Assembly (NCBI GenBank): GCA_963726995.1
Contig: CAVSEP010000007.1
Coordinates: 1 to 64,000 of the forward strand
Length of the DNA: 64,000 nt
Direction of reading: 5' to 3'
From: DAIDKA01 sp963726995
Lineage (GTDB): Bacteria; Pseudomonadota; Gammaproteobacteria; Steroidobacterales; Steroidobacteraceae
Numbering within the stretch: position 1 is the first letter of the stretch; each line of letters begins with the position of its first letter. Made by a program: the position numbers and the translations under genes. The notes beneath the pieces were generated by a model. That model was not told the origin of the DNA, made no database searches, and saw only the letters and a program-made list of their open reading frames with translations. Positions 37,633 to 43,700 of this stretch are shown here, one piece after another.

Positions 37633-39027
37633 GTGTTTGCAATGCAGTCTGTTGAGTTCCAGCGATCTTATTTCAAGCTTATAGCCATTGTCCTCGCGCT
37701 TGTGTTGAGCAATAGAGGCTGGGCAGTGCCAAGCTTTGCGCGACAGACGGGAATGGCCTGCGCAGCCTGCCACACCGTGTTTCCCGAGCTGACGCCATTC
37801 GGCCGCGAGTTCAAGCTGAACGGCTATGTTTTGGACAATATTGCCCAGGTCACGGGGATCGATACGTCGGGGGCTCAAACGCTGTCGCTTAATTCGATTC
37901 CTCCCGTCAGTCTGATGCTGCAGGTGTCCTACACCCACACTGGAGCGGCGCTCCCGGATAGTTCTGTATCAGGCGCGCTGGCTAAGAACGGTGAGGTGCT
38001 CTTCCCTAGCCAAGTGAGTTTTTTCTATGCAGGGAAAGTAGCCAGCGAACTGGGGGCCTTCGTTCAGCTGACCTACGACGGCGCCGCAGACCATTTCGCT
38101 ATCGACAATACGGACGTTCGCTACGCCCACCACCTGTCATTCGGCGGAACAAATGAGAACGATCACGCATTGATCCTCGGCGTCACCCTGAACAACAATC
38201 CAACCGTTCAGGACGTCTGGAACACAACTCCGGCCTGGGGCTTCCCCTATTCCGGCAGCAGTGTCGCACCCGGTCCCATCGCCTCCACTCAAGTGGACGG
38301 GCGGTTGGGACAAAATGTCGCCGGACTGGGCGTATACGCGTGGCTGGACGATCATTTCTACGCCGAACTCACTGGCTATACGGCCGCGATTGTGGGCGGC
38401 GCTCATCCCCTGGACAGCACGCAGAGCAACGTGGTCCACAGCGTCTCGCCCTATTGGCGCGTGGCGTACGAGCAGCGCTGGGACCGCAACTCTTTGTCCG
38501 TCGGTGCTTACGGACTGCAGACGAAGGTCCACCCGGGAAACGGCACGCCATTGCAGGGCATTACGGATCAATTCAACGATATTGCCGCCGACGCGCAGTA
38601 TCAGTTCATCGGCGAGCATCATCTGGTCACCCTTCTCGCGACCTATATCCACGAAAGCCAGACTCTCGACGCGAGTGTCGTCGATAAGTTTGCCGAGAAT
38701 GAGCATAACTCCCTGAAGACCTTCAAGCTGAGCGCTGAATATAATTACCAACGCCGCATCGGTGGCTCGCTCGGTTACTTCAACACCAGTGGCACCACTG
38801 ACACCCTGCTGTATCCGGTCGCGCCCATCACGGGAAGCGTCACCAGCAGCCCCAACTCCTCTGGCTATATTGCCGAGGTCAATTACCTGCCGTGGTTAAA
38901 TACAAAACTCCAGCTTCAATACGTCGCGTACGAGAAGTTCAATGGTCAGAAGGCAAACTACGATGGCTCCGGGCGCAGCGCCTCTGATAACAACACTGCG
39001 TACCTGCTAGTCTGGTTGAATTTCTGA
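37633..39027 (+). CDS. Cyc2-like outer-membrane porin-cytochrome c fusion
   Basis: The GTG at 37633 has agggag at the right distance; the ATG at 37642 is an alternative. After a signal peptide ending ...NRGWA comes AVPSFARQTGMACAACH (haem CXXCH at residues 43-47), then HTVFPELTPFGREFKLNGY. The remaining 400 residues are alternating beta strands with aromatic belts and a terminal F (YLLVWLNF), as in an outer-membrane barrel. This single-haem-plus-porin layout and the AxPxFARQTGxxCxxCH pattern are those of Cyc2, which moves electrons across the outer membrane from iron(II). Related proteins occur in organisms not known to oxidise iron, so the donor is unknown. Confidence 0.75.
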   Translation: MFAMQSVEFQRSYFKLIAIVLALVLSNRGWAVPSFARQTGMACAACHTVFPELTPFGREFKLNGYVLDNIAQVTGIDTSGAQTLSLNSIPPVSLMLQVSYTHTGAALPDSSVSGALAKNGEVLFPSQVSFFYAGKVASELGAFVQLTYDGAADHFAIDNTDVRYAHHLSFGGTNENDHALILGVTLNNNPTVQDVWNTTPAWGFPYSGSSVAPGPIASTQVDGRLGQNVAGLGVYAWLDDHFYAELTGYTAAIVGGAHPLDSTQSNVVHSVSPYWRVAYEQRWDRNSLSVGAYGLQTKVHPGNGTPLQGITDQFNDIAADAQYQFIGEHHLVTLLATYIHESQTLDASVVDKFAENEHNSLKTFKLSAEYNYQRRIGGSLGYFNTSGTTDTLLYPVAPITGSVTSSPNSSGYIAEVNYLPWLNTKLQLQYVAYEKFNGQKANYDGSGRSASDNNTAYLLVWLNF

Positions 39028-39032
39028 GTCAA

Positions 39033-39695
39033 ATGCGAACCTACCCCTGGGTTGATATACAAATGAGACAGCGCGCTATCATCGCGATTGTGCTGTGCAT
39101 GACGTTCTACTGTGCATCAGCCGCGCGCGCCGCGGATACCGCCGAAGATCTCACTGCTGCGCAGCAGGCATCTCTAAAGCAGACGCTCTACACCTGTGGT
39201 ACCTGTCACGGAACGAATGGTCGTTCGGTCTCTCCAACGTTTCCTGATCTGGCGGGACAGTCAGCGCAGTACCTGGAATTGCAGCTGCAAGCCTTTAAGG
39301 ATCAGTCGCGCGCCGACCCGGACGCCCAGGCTTACATGTGGGGTATGGCGGCACGCCTGGATGACGCGCTGATCAAGGCTCTCGCGCGGTATTTTTCCAG
39401 CCTGCCAGCCGCCGCAGGCGTGCCCGGAGACGCGGCACTCGTCGCCCAGGGAAAGCGTATCTTCACCCTGGGTATTCCGGCCAAGCAGGTTCCACCTTGT
39501 GCAACCTGTCACGGTGCACAAGGCGAAGGTAATGGCCCGTTTCCGCGCCTTGCCGGACAGCATGCCCCATACCTGCTCAAGCAGCTGCTGGTCATTCAAA
39601 GTGTTCTGCGCACCGCGCCGGTCATGCATGGTGTAATCAAGGACTTGAATAACAACCAGATGGACGCGGTCGCCACGTATCTTCAAACGCTCTGA
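39033..39695 (+). CDS. Dihaem c4-type cytochrome
   Basis: The gene follows the porin-cytochrome after five bases, so they form an operon. The ATG at 39063 is a possible alternative start that removes ten residues before the signal peptide (IIAIVLCMTFYCASAARA). The mature protein has two similar cytochrome c domains: TCGTCHGTNGRS with FPDLAGQSAQYLELQLQAFK, and PCATCHGAQGEG with FPRLAGQHAPYLLKQLLVI. Methionines that could be sixth ligands lie in each half. Cytochromes of this type are soluble periplasmic carriers and would accept electrons from the outer-membrane haem protein. Confidence 0.88.
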   Translation: MRTYPWVDIQMRQRAIIAIVLCMTFYCASAARAADTAEDLTAAQQASLKQTLYTCGTCHGTNGRSVSPTFPDLAGQSAQYLELQLQAFKDQSRADPDAQAYMWGMAARLDDALIKALARYFSSLPAAAGVPGDAALVAQGKRIFTLGIPAKQVPPCATCHGAQGEGNGPFPRLAGQHAPYLLKQLLVIQSVLRTAPVMHGVIKDLNNNQMDAVATYLQTL

Positions 39696-39957
39696 CACAC
39701 ACAAAACGCTAGTTCGTGGCCGAATGGGCCGCAACCCACTCAGGAGCGGGGCTTAAGTCTCAATGTGTACAGTGGCGCAATTGCCAAAACAGTACGCCGA
39801 GAGTGGCCACAACGGAGAAAGGCGTCGTAACCAGTCCACGACCGACCGATTGATTTCGGCCTGGAGTGAGTTGAATCGCGTCGTTCCGGAAAGGGTGCGT
39901 AGCGCGTCCGGGCAACACTACGCGTGGGATTAGGGCGGCGGGTCTGGCTTAGGCCAC

Positions 39958-40350
39958 CTATCGGCGTGGACTTGAATTTGCCTGCAGCCAGATGGCGAGG
40001 TCGCGCTCACCAACGGACCCGTCGGCCACTGCGACGAGCATATTGACCTCCTCCGACTGCGATGGCTCCAGCGCCTGCCCGTTTAGAAACAAGAGCGCAC
40101 GTGCAGCAAGCAACGCAGTGCGCTTGTTGCCATCATTGAACGGATGATTCTTCGCGATCCCGACGCAGAGGCCAGCGGCCAGCTCGAAGGTTGAACTCTG
40201 CGGCTCATAAGCGAGCCGATTGCGAGGCCGATCCAGCGCGCTCGCCAGCAGTCCTTGATCGCGCACTTCTGCCAATCCGCCGAATTCGTAGATAGCCTCG
40301 TCGTGGATGGCCATCGCAATGGCCCCAGTGATCCACTTCGGACTGCTCAC
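39958..40350 (-). CDS. doc: Doc-type (Fic fold) toxin
   Basis: This protein of 130 residues matches the Doc toxin family. An N-terminal helix has IHDEAIYEFGGLAEVRDQGLLASALDRP, then FELAAGLCVGIAKNHPFNDGNKRTA with the Fic motif HPFNDGNKR, then LNGQALEPS and a short end. Doc phosphorylates elongation factor Tu and stops translation. It overlaps the preceding AbrB-type antitoxin by four bases, so the antitoxin is made first. The antitoxin is AbrB-like instead of the classical Phd. Confidence 0.88.
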   Translation of the reverse strand: MSSPKWITGAIAMAIHDEAIYEFGGLAEVRDQGLLASALDRPRNRLAYEPQSSTFELAAGLCVGIAKNHPFNDGNKRTALLAARALLFLNGQALEPSQSEEVNMLVAVADGSVGERDLAIWLQANSSPRR

Positions 40351-40577
40351 CTCTTCGCCAGCTCATGCAGGGCGTCGCGGTGACGCCGCATGTAGTCCCG
40401 TGTCGACTCGATTGCCGTCGCGAAGTCAGGATCAAAGGGCGTCAGGCGAATGCCATCAGGCGTTCTAACGGCGAACAGGTCATCGCCCTCCGCAACGCCC
40501 AACGATTCGATCACGTCCTTCGTCAAAATGACGCCGAGCGAGTTGCCCACCTTACGTACCTTGACCACCGTTGCCAT
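40347..40577 (-). CDS. AbrB/MazE-type antitoxin paired with Doc
   Basis: The start at 40577 gives ATVVKVRKVGNSLGVILTKDVIESLGVAEGDDL, a complete swapped-hairpin AbrB DNA-binding domain, followed by a toxin-binding tail (FATAIESTRDYMRRHRDALHELAKR). An upstream ATG in frame adds 20 residues before the domain and is less likely. The imperfect palindrome at 40603-40624 precedes it. It would neutralise the Doc toxin and repress the pair. Confidence 0.85.
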   Translation of the reverse strand: MATVVKVRKVGNSLGVILTKDVIESLGVAEGDDLFAVRTPDGIRLTPFDPDFATAIESTRDYMRRHRDALHELAKR

Positions 40578-40602
40578 GCGCCACACTCCGAATTCATCAG
40601 GT

Positions 40603-40624
40603 ATACGTGTTATAACATGTGTAT
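40603..40624. promoter_or_regulatory. Palindromic operator of the AbrB-Doc pair
   Basis: The core tgttataaca (40608-40617) is a perfect palindrome within a longer imperfect one from atac to gtat. It lies 26 bases before the antitoxin ATG and is AT-rich, so it may also contain the -10 box. It is the natural site for autoregulation by the AbrB-type antitoxin. Confidence 0.5.
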
Positions 40625-40695
40625 TACGGATCGCCAAGTGACGCTTCTAGGCGGGACGCCGGATGAGCCGGAACGTCGGGTAGATGGATGGGTAG

Positions 40696-40713
40696 CACGC
40701 CCCCGCTACCAAT
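40696..40713 (+). repeat. Partial copy of the tRNA-fMet 3' end (scar 1)
   Basis: The 13 bases gcccccgctacca at 40699-40711 equal the last 13 bases of tRNA-fMet. The surrounding 18 bases (cacgcccccgctaccaat) recur exactly at 42287-42304. The orientation is the same as in the tRNA. It lies between the Doc and MazF modules. Confidence 0.6.
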
Positions 40714-40784
40714 CAATCGAAGCTGGCGCCAGCCTACGATGTGATTTGTGCCACCTGGATCAGCTATTCGGCCTGGAGCCGCCA

Positions 40785-41126
40785 TCAATGTAGCCCCAGT
40801 TCCTCGCCGATGCTGTCCATCACCTTTCGCAGCTGTGTGTCGCTGACATTTCCCAACTTGGTTGCGTCCGCGGCATCAATCGTGGCGATCTTCGCTGGAC
40901 GGATTACTGAAGCGACCGGGAGCCCGGCTCGGGCGAGCGCCGTGATGGATACGTCACCGGGCCATCCACGGTTTTCAGCGCTGGTGATCATCACAACCCA
41001 GATGAGGTTGTGAACTTCCTGCAGGCCAGCGGCCGACACCACAAGAGCCGGACGTGACTGTCTTGTAGAACGGTCCGTATAAGCAAACGGCACCTTGACT
41101 ACGTCACCTCGACTAAAGGTCCCCAT
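40785..41126 (-). CDS. mazF: MazF/PemK-type ribonuclease toxin
   Basis: The ATG at 41126 starts GTFSRGDVVKVPFAYTDRS, the typical MazF opening; the frame extends 14 codons upstream inside the antitoxin gene, but this start is the family start. RPALVVSAAG and later DVSITALARAGLPVASVIRPAKI match the RNA-binding loop and the conserved strand with Ser-Val-Ile-Arg. The product of 113 residues would be a sequence-specific mRNA endonuclease. It overlaps the antitoxin by 14 bases. Confidence 0.85.
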   Translation of the reverse strand: MGTFSRGDVVKVPFAYTDRSTRQSRPALVVSAAGLQEVHNLIWVVMITSAENRGWPGDVSITALARAGLPVASVIRPAKIATIDAADATKLGNVSDTQLRKVMDSIGEELGLH

Positions 41127-41331
41127 AGGCCTTTCTGTCCGCCGCTGAATTCCACTCACTGAACGCATGGAATGGGTCGTCAGCGTGGGCGCCCTGGCTG
41201 GCCTTGGTAAGGACTACCTGCTGGCCGCGGATTTCGTAGACTAGTTCGTCGCCTTCCTGCAGCTTAAGCGCCGCACGGATGGGCTGCGGGATCGTCGTTT
41301 GCGCTTTACTGGATAGCTTGCTGGTGATCAT
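41113..41331 (-). CDS. PrlF/AbrB-type antitoxin of MazF
   Basis: The start at 41331 gives ITSKLSSKAQTTIPQPIRAALKLQEGDEL, a standard AbrB-like DNA-binding domain, followed by VYEIRGQQVVLTKA and an acidic/aromatic toxin-binding tail (DDPFHAFSEWNSAADR). The product has 72 residues. Two tandem palindromes upstream (41345-41380) support this start and autoregulation. Confidence 0.85.
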   Translation of the reverse strand: MITSKLSSKAQTTIPQPIRAALKLQEGDELVYEIRGQQVVLTKASQGAHADDPFHAFSEWNSAADRKAYGDL

Positions 41332-41344
41332 CTTAGATCCTATG

Positions 41345-41380
41345 GTAAGGATATTCCTTACGGTAGGGAAAGTCCTTACC
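41345..41380. promoter_or_regulatory. Tandem palindromic operators of the antitoxin-mazF pair
   Basis: Site one, gtaaggatattccttac (41345-41361), has perfect 7-base arms around tat. Site two, at 41362-41380, has arms ggtaggga and tccttacc with one mismatch around a 3-base centre. Both share the half-site GTAAGGA, as expected for cooperative binding of two AbrB-type dimers just upstream of the antitoxin ATG. Confidence 0.65.
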
Positions 41381-41539
41381 GGTGTCAAGCGTCACCCCAA
41401 AATCAAACTGAGCCACTTCCCAAGACTGCGATTTCTCAACGTTTCGCATTGCCGACCGACCGCCATTTATGCTTTACCTCTTTTTTTACCTCTCATAATT
41501 CGCCCCATAATCTTCAATGGCTTGAATACGCGCTTCCTA

Positions 41540-41584
41540 CTCATAGCCCGAAGGTCGCAGGTTCAAATCCTGCCCCTGCTATCA
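41540..41584 (+). repeat. 45-base copy of the tRNA-fMet 3' half (scar 2)
   Basis: This copy matches tRNA-fMet 35707-35751, from the anticodon loop to the CCA end, at 42 of 45 positions; the three differences are transitions. The 5' half of the tRNA is absent, so it is not a functional tRNA. Such a partial duplication is what site-specific integration into the 3' half of a tRNA leaves at the far end of an element. Confidence 0.9.
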
Positions 41585-41745
41585 ACCGGACCTACGGTGC
41601 CCGCGCGCGGTGTAATTCGTGTGGTGCAATTTCGCCTTCTCCACAATCGGAAAGCCGAAACCTCGCTGCATCCGCAATTGCCGACTCCGGCGCTACAGTC
41701 AACGGTAACGCAATACCAGGGAGAATCGGCGGGCGCGGCGTTTAG

Positions 41746-41967
41746 ATGGCCTTATCCAGGGGGACTCTGGCTGAGGGACTTGTAGGTGTCTTTGTATACA
41801 TTCTTGCCGTGGCAATTCTGTTTCTGATTTTTCGGGCGGTGGCGCTCTGGTACTGGAAGGTCAATGTGACGATCGAGCTGCTCCAAAGCATTGACGCCAA
41901 GTTGGATCGCTTGCCGCCGCCACACGACTTACGCGATGTGCCGCCGGGGATGACCTCCTCGCGGTAG
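41746..41967 (+). CDS. Small single-span membrane protein
   Basis: The 73-residue product has one strong membrane helix (LVGVFVYILAVAILFLIFRAVALWYW) and a C-terminal cytoplasmic segment with a short amphipathic helix (VTIELLQSIDAKLDRLPPP). No family is recognised. It lies in the only scar-bounded segment without a known toxin-antitoxin pair, convergent with the 36-residue membrane peptide. Confidence 0.5.
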   Translation: MALSRGTLAEGLVGVFVYILAVAILFLIFRAVALWYWKVNVTIELLQSIDAKLDRLPPPHDLRDVPPGMTSSR

Positions 41968-42006
41968 GCCGGTGGCCTGCCGGGGTATGGGCGGGCCGTA
42001 GGCTTA

Positions 42007-42117
42007 TTACATGATGCCGAGACGCACCAAGAGCGCCTTCAACCCCGGCAACCCGAGGATGATCAGCGGGATCAAGAGCAGGATAAGCAGATGTTTCGGT
42101 GTGAATAGGTCGGCCAT
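42007..42117 (-). CDS. 36-residue hydrophobic peptide, TatA-like
   Basis: The ATG at 42117 is preceded by gagg ten bases upstream. The product starts MADLFTPKHLLILLLIPLI, continues through a single membrane helix into LGLPGLKALLVRLGI, an amphipathic end. It resembles a shortened TatA or the small hydrophobic toxins of type I systems. It is below the usual gene-calling length and has no known relative that can be named. Confidence 0.45.
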   Translation of the reverse strand: MADLFTPKHLLILLLIPLIILGLPGLKALLVRLGIM

Positions 42118-42286
42118 AGTCACAGGGCCTCTGGCTCAATGAGTCGCCATAGTACGCCAGACGGGATCCCTTGCCGACAGTGCCCGCAGCAGCGGCAGGG
42201 CCATTTTCACCGGTGCCGGTACAACGTGTAGAGCGCCCGCGCTACTTCACCCGATGCCGGATCGTGGCCGTAGGGAATGGGCAGAT

Positions 42287-42304
42287 CACGCCCCCGCTAC
42301 CAAT
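42287..42304 (+). repeat. Partial copy of the tRNA-fMet 3' end (scar 3)
   Basis: The 18 bases cacgcccccgctaccaat are identical to those at 40696-40713 and include the last 13 bases of tRNA-fMet. The orientation is unchanged. It lies immediately before the vapC stop, so it marks the left border of the VapC/Phd segment. Confidence 0.6.
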
Positions 42305-42326
42305 TTAAACTGCAGTGCTTGCCGCT

Positions 42327-42812
42327 TTACACGTCAATCACTTTGAGCCCAGCTTGCTCAGCCGCTTCGCGCATTCGCCCGTCGTATGTGAGGACATGCG
42401 TAGCGGAGACGGAAAGTGCAAGCGCGATATGTAATGAATCGAGCGTACGCAGCGGCGGAGACTCGATCCCGAGCAGCAAGCGCTCTGCTTCGCGGTGCAC
42501 AGACGGCGTCAGGTCCAGCCGTTCGAATGAACCGGAATCGGCATCCGCCAACACCGCGTCACGGATCTCGTTCGCCTGATCAGCGCGAAGCTCTCTTTCC
42601 CGCTTTCGGCGGGCAACCGCAGAGAGCACTTCCGTGATCACGAGGTCCGAGATGATCAGGCCACGCCTGCCCTGCAGAAACACATCCAGCCGTTCGCTTT
42701 CTGCTTCGGGTACATAGAGCTTCGCGAAGGCGCTGGAATCCAAATAGATGCCGGCGCCATCTGGGGGTGCAGGCGTACCGCCAAATACCTTAGCTTCGTT
42801 CGGTGCGGCCAT
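42327..42812 (-). CDS. vapC: VapC-type PIN-domain toxin
   Basis: The PIN domain shows its acidic residues in order: YLDSSAFAKLYVPE, ITEVLSAVARR, LRTLDSLHIALAL and VLTYDGRMREAA, with THVLTYD as the last core strand. The 161-residue length includes about 20 extra N-terminal residues that overlap the antitoxin gene, so the real start may be an internal one near GIYLDSS. VapC toxins cleave tRNA or rRNA and need magnesium. Confidence 0.85.
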   Translation of the reverse strand: MAAPNEAKVFGGTPAPPDGAGIYLDSSAFAKLYVPEAESERLDVFLQGRRGLIISDLVITEVLSAVARRKRERELRADQANEIRDAVLADADSGSFERLDLTPSVHREAERLLLGIESPPLRTLDSLHIALALSVSATHVLTYDGRMREAAEQAGLKVIDV

Positions 42813-43026
42813 CGAGGACCGCGGACGACAGTGCGGCTGTCAATTGCGGCATTCCGCGCCGGAATGCGGCACGACCGGCAAACGGCTTCCCCTCAGGACG
42901 ATGGGGTGGCACCAGCCGCGCCACTGGCCTGCCCCGATCGGTGATTGTGATCTCGCGACCCTTGCGAACCTCGTCGATCAACGCCGACAGGTTCTGCCGA
43001 GCTTCGCGTATGCCCGCTTCCTTCAT
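42790..43026 (-). CDS. Phd/YefM-type antitoxin of VapC
   Basis: The 78-residue product has the Phd fold opening GIREARQNLSALIDEVRKGREITITDRGRPVARLVP, followed by a disordered toxin-binding tail. It overlaps vapC by 23 bases. The perfect 18-base palindrome at 43035-43052 lies nine bases upstream of its ATG and supports this start and autorepression. Confidence 0.85.
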   Translation of the reverse strand: MKEAGIREARQNLSALIDEVRKGREITITDRGRPVARLVPPHRPEGKPFAGRAAFRRGMPQLTAALSSAVLDGRTERS

Positions 43027-43034
43027 GGGGAGAT

Positions 43035-43052
43035 TGTGCTACATGTAGCACA
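43035..43052. promoter_or_regulatory. Palindromic operator of the Phd-VapC pair
   Basis: The sequence tgtgctacatgtagcaca is a perfect 18-base palindrome directly in front of the antitoxin start. Phd-type antitoxins repress their operons by binding such sites as dimers. Confidence 0.65.
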
Positions 43053-43162
43053 TCTATGCAAGTCTCTGTGCTGAATTGACTGATCAGCGTGCCCCTGTCC
43101 AGCGGTCTACCCGCGGGCCGGGCAACGGCGGCAGGCTCAGTGTTATCGGCGCAGGTACAGCG

Positions 43163-43182
43163 CAAATCCTGCCCCCGCTACC
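43163..43182 (+). repeat. 20-base copy of the tRNA-fMet 3' end (scar 4)
   Basis: The bases caaatcctgcccccgctacc match tRNA-fMet 35731-35750 exactly and are preceded by gcaggt, also found at the same relative place in the tRNA but with a few inserted bases. The orientation is unchanged. Immediately to its right begins what looks like core chromosome (lipoprotein gene), so this may be the outer end of the whole region. Confidence 0.75.
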
Positions 43183-43187
43183 GCTGA

Positions 43188-43604
43188 TCATCTTCTCACC
43201 GGGGGCTGGTCGGCCAGAATCTGAGCAGCCTGGACAGCGGCCTGCAGGTTGTCGATGTTGGGCGTAGGCGGCCTCGTCGCATTTTCAAATTCTACCGCCT
43301 GGCGAAGCTGCGACTGCTGGGCGAGCATGTGTTCGGTCCGCACCTGAGCCTCAGTGAGGCAAACCAGCCTGCTCTCGGCATGCCGGCTCATCCCCGGGTT
43401 CTGGCGGCAGTAACGCTCCTGGCCGTCCACCAATATGCGCTGATAGCCGGGGTAGTCACCGCTGGAGCTCTTCCAGAGCGACCCCTGGATCTGACGCGCC
43501 GACGGCGGGTCTGGAAGCGCGCTCAGAGTCCGGGGTGGTTGAGTGGCGCAGGCAGTCAAGACCGCTGCGACCAGAACAAAAACGAAACGGGTGATCGTTT
43601 TCAT
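43188..43604 (-). CDS. Lipoprotein with a conserved cysteine pair, paralogue of 54345-54701
   Basis: The ATG at 43604 opens a lipoprotein signal (FVFVLVAAVLTAC, lipobox LTAC). The mature part has YPGYQRILVDGQERYCRQ followed by RLVCLTEAQVRTEHMLAQQ. The lipoprotein at 54345-54701 carries the same pattern (GGQTLYCQ and ETCLTQAQ), so the two belong to one small family with two conserved cysteines. The function is unknown. An upstream ATG in frame would add 16 residues before the signal. Confidence 0.65.
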   Translation of the reverse strand: MKTITRFVFVLVAAVLTACATQPPRTLSALPDPPSARQIQGSLWKSSSGDYPGYQRILVDGQERYCRQNPGMSRHAESRLVCLTEAQVRTEHMLAQQSQLRQAVEFENATRPPTPNIDNLQAAVQAAQILADQPPVRR

Positions 43605-43700
43605 GACTCTCTCCATCGTCTGCTCAAGCGCGTTCCGAGGGTCCGCATTCATGCTAACACCGGGACGGAAAATGAATGGCCAATGATCAATTACCGGTCG

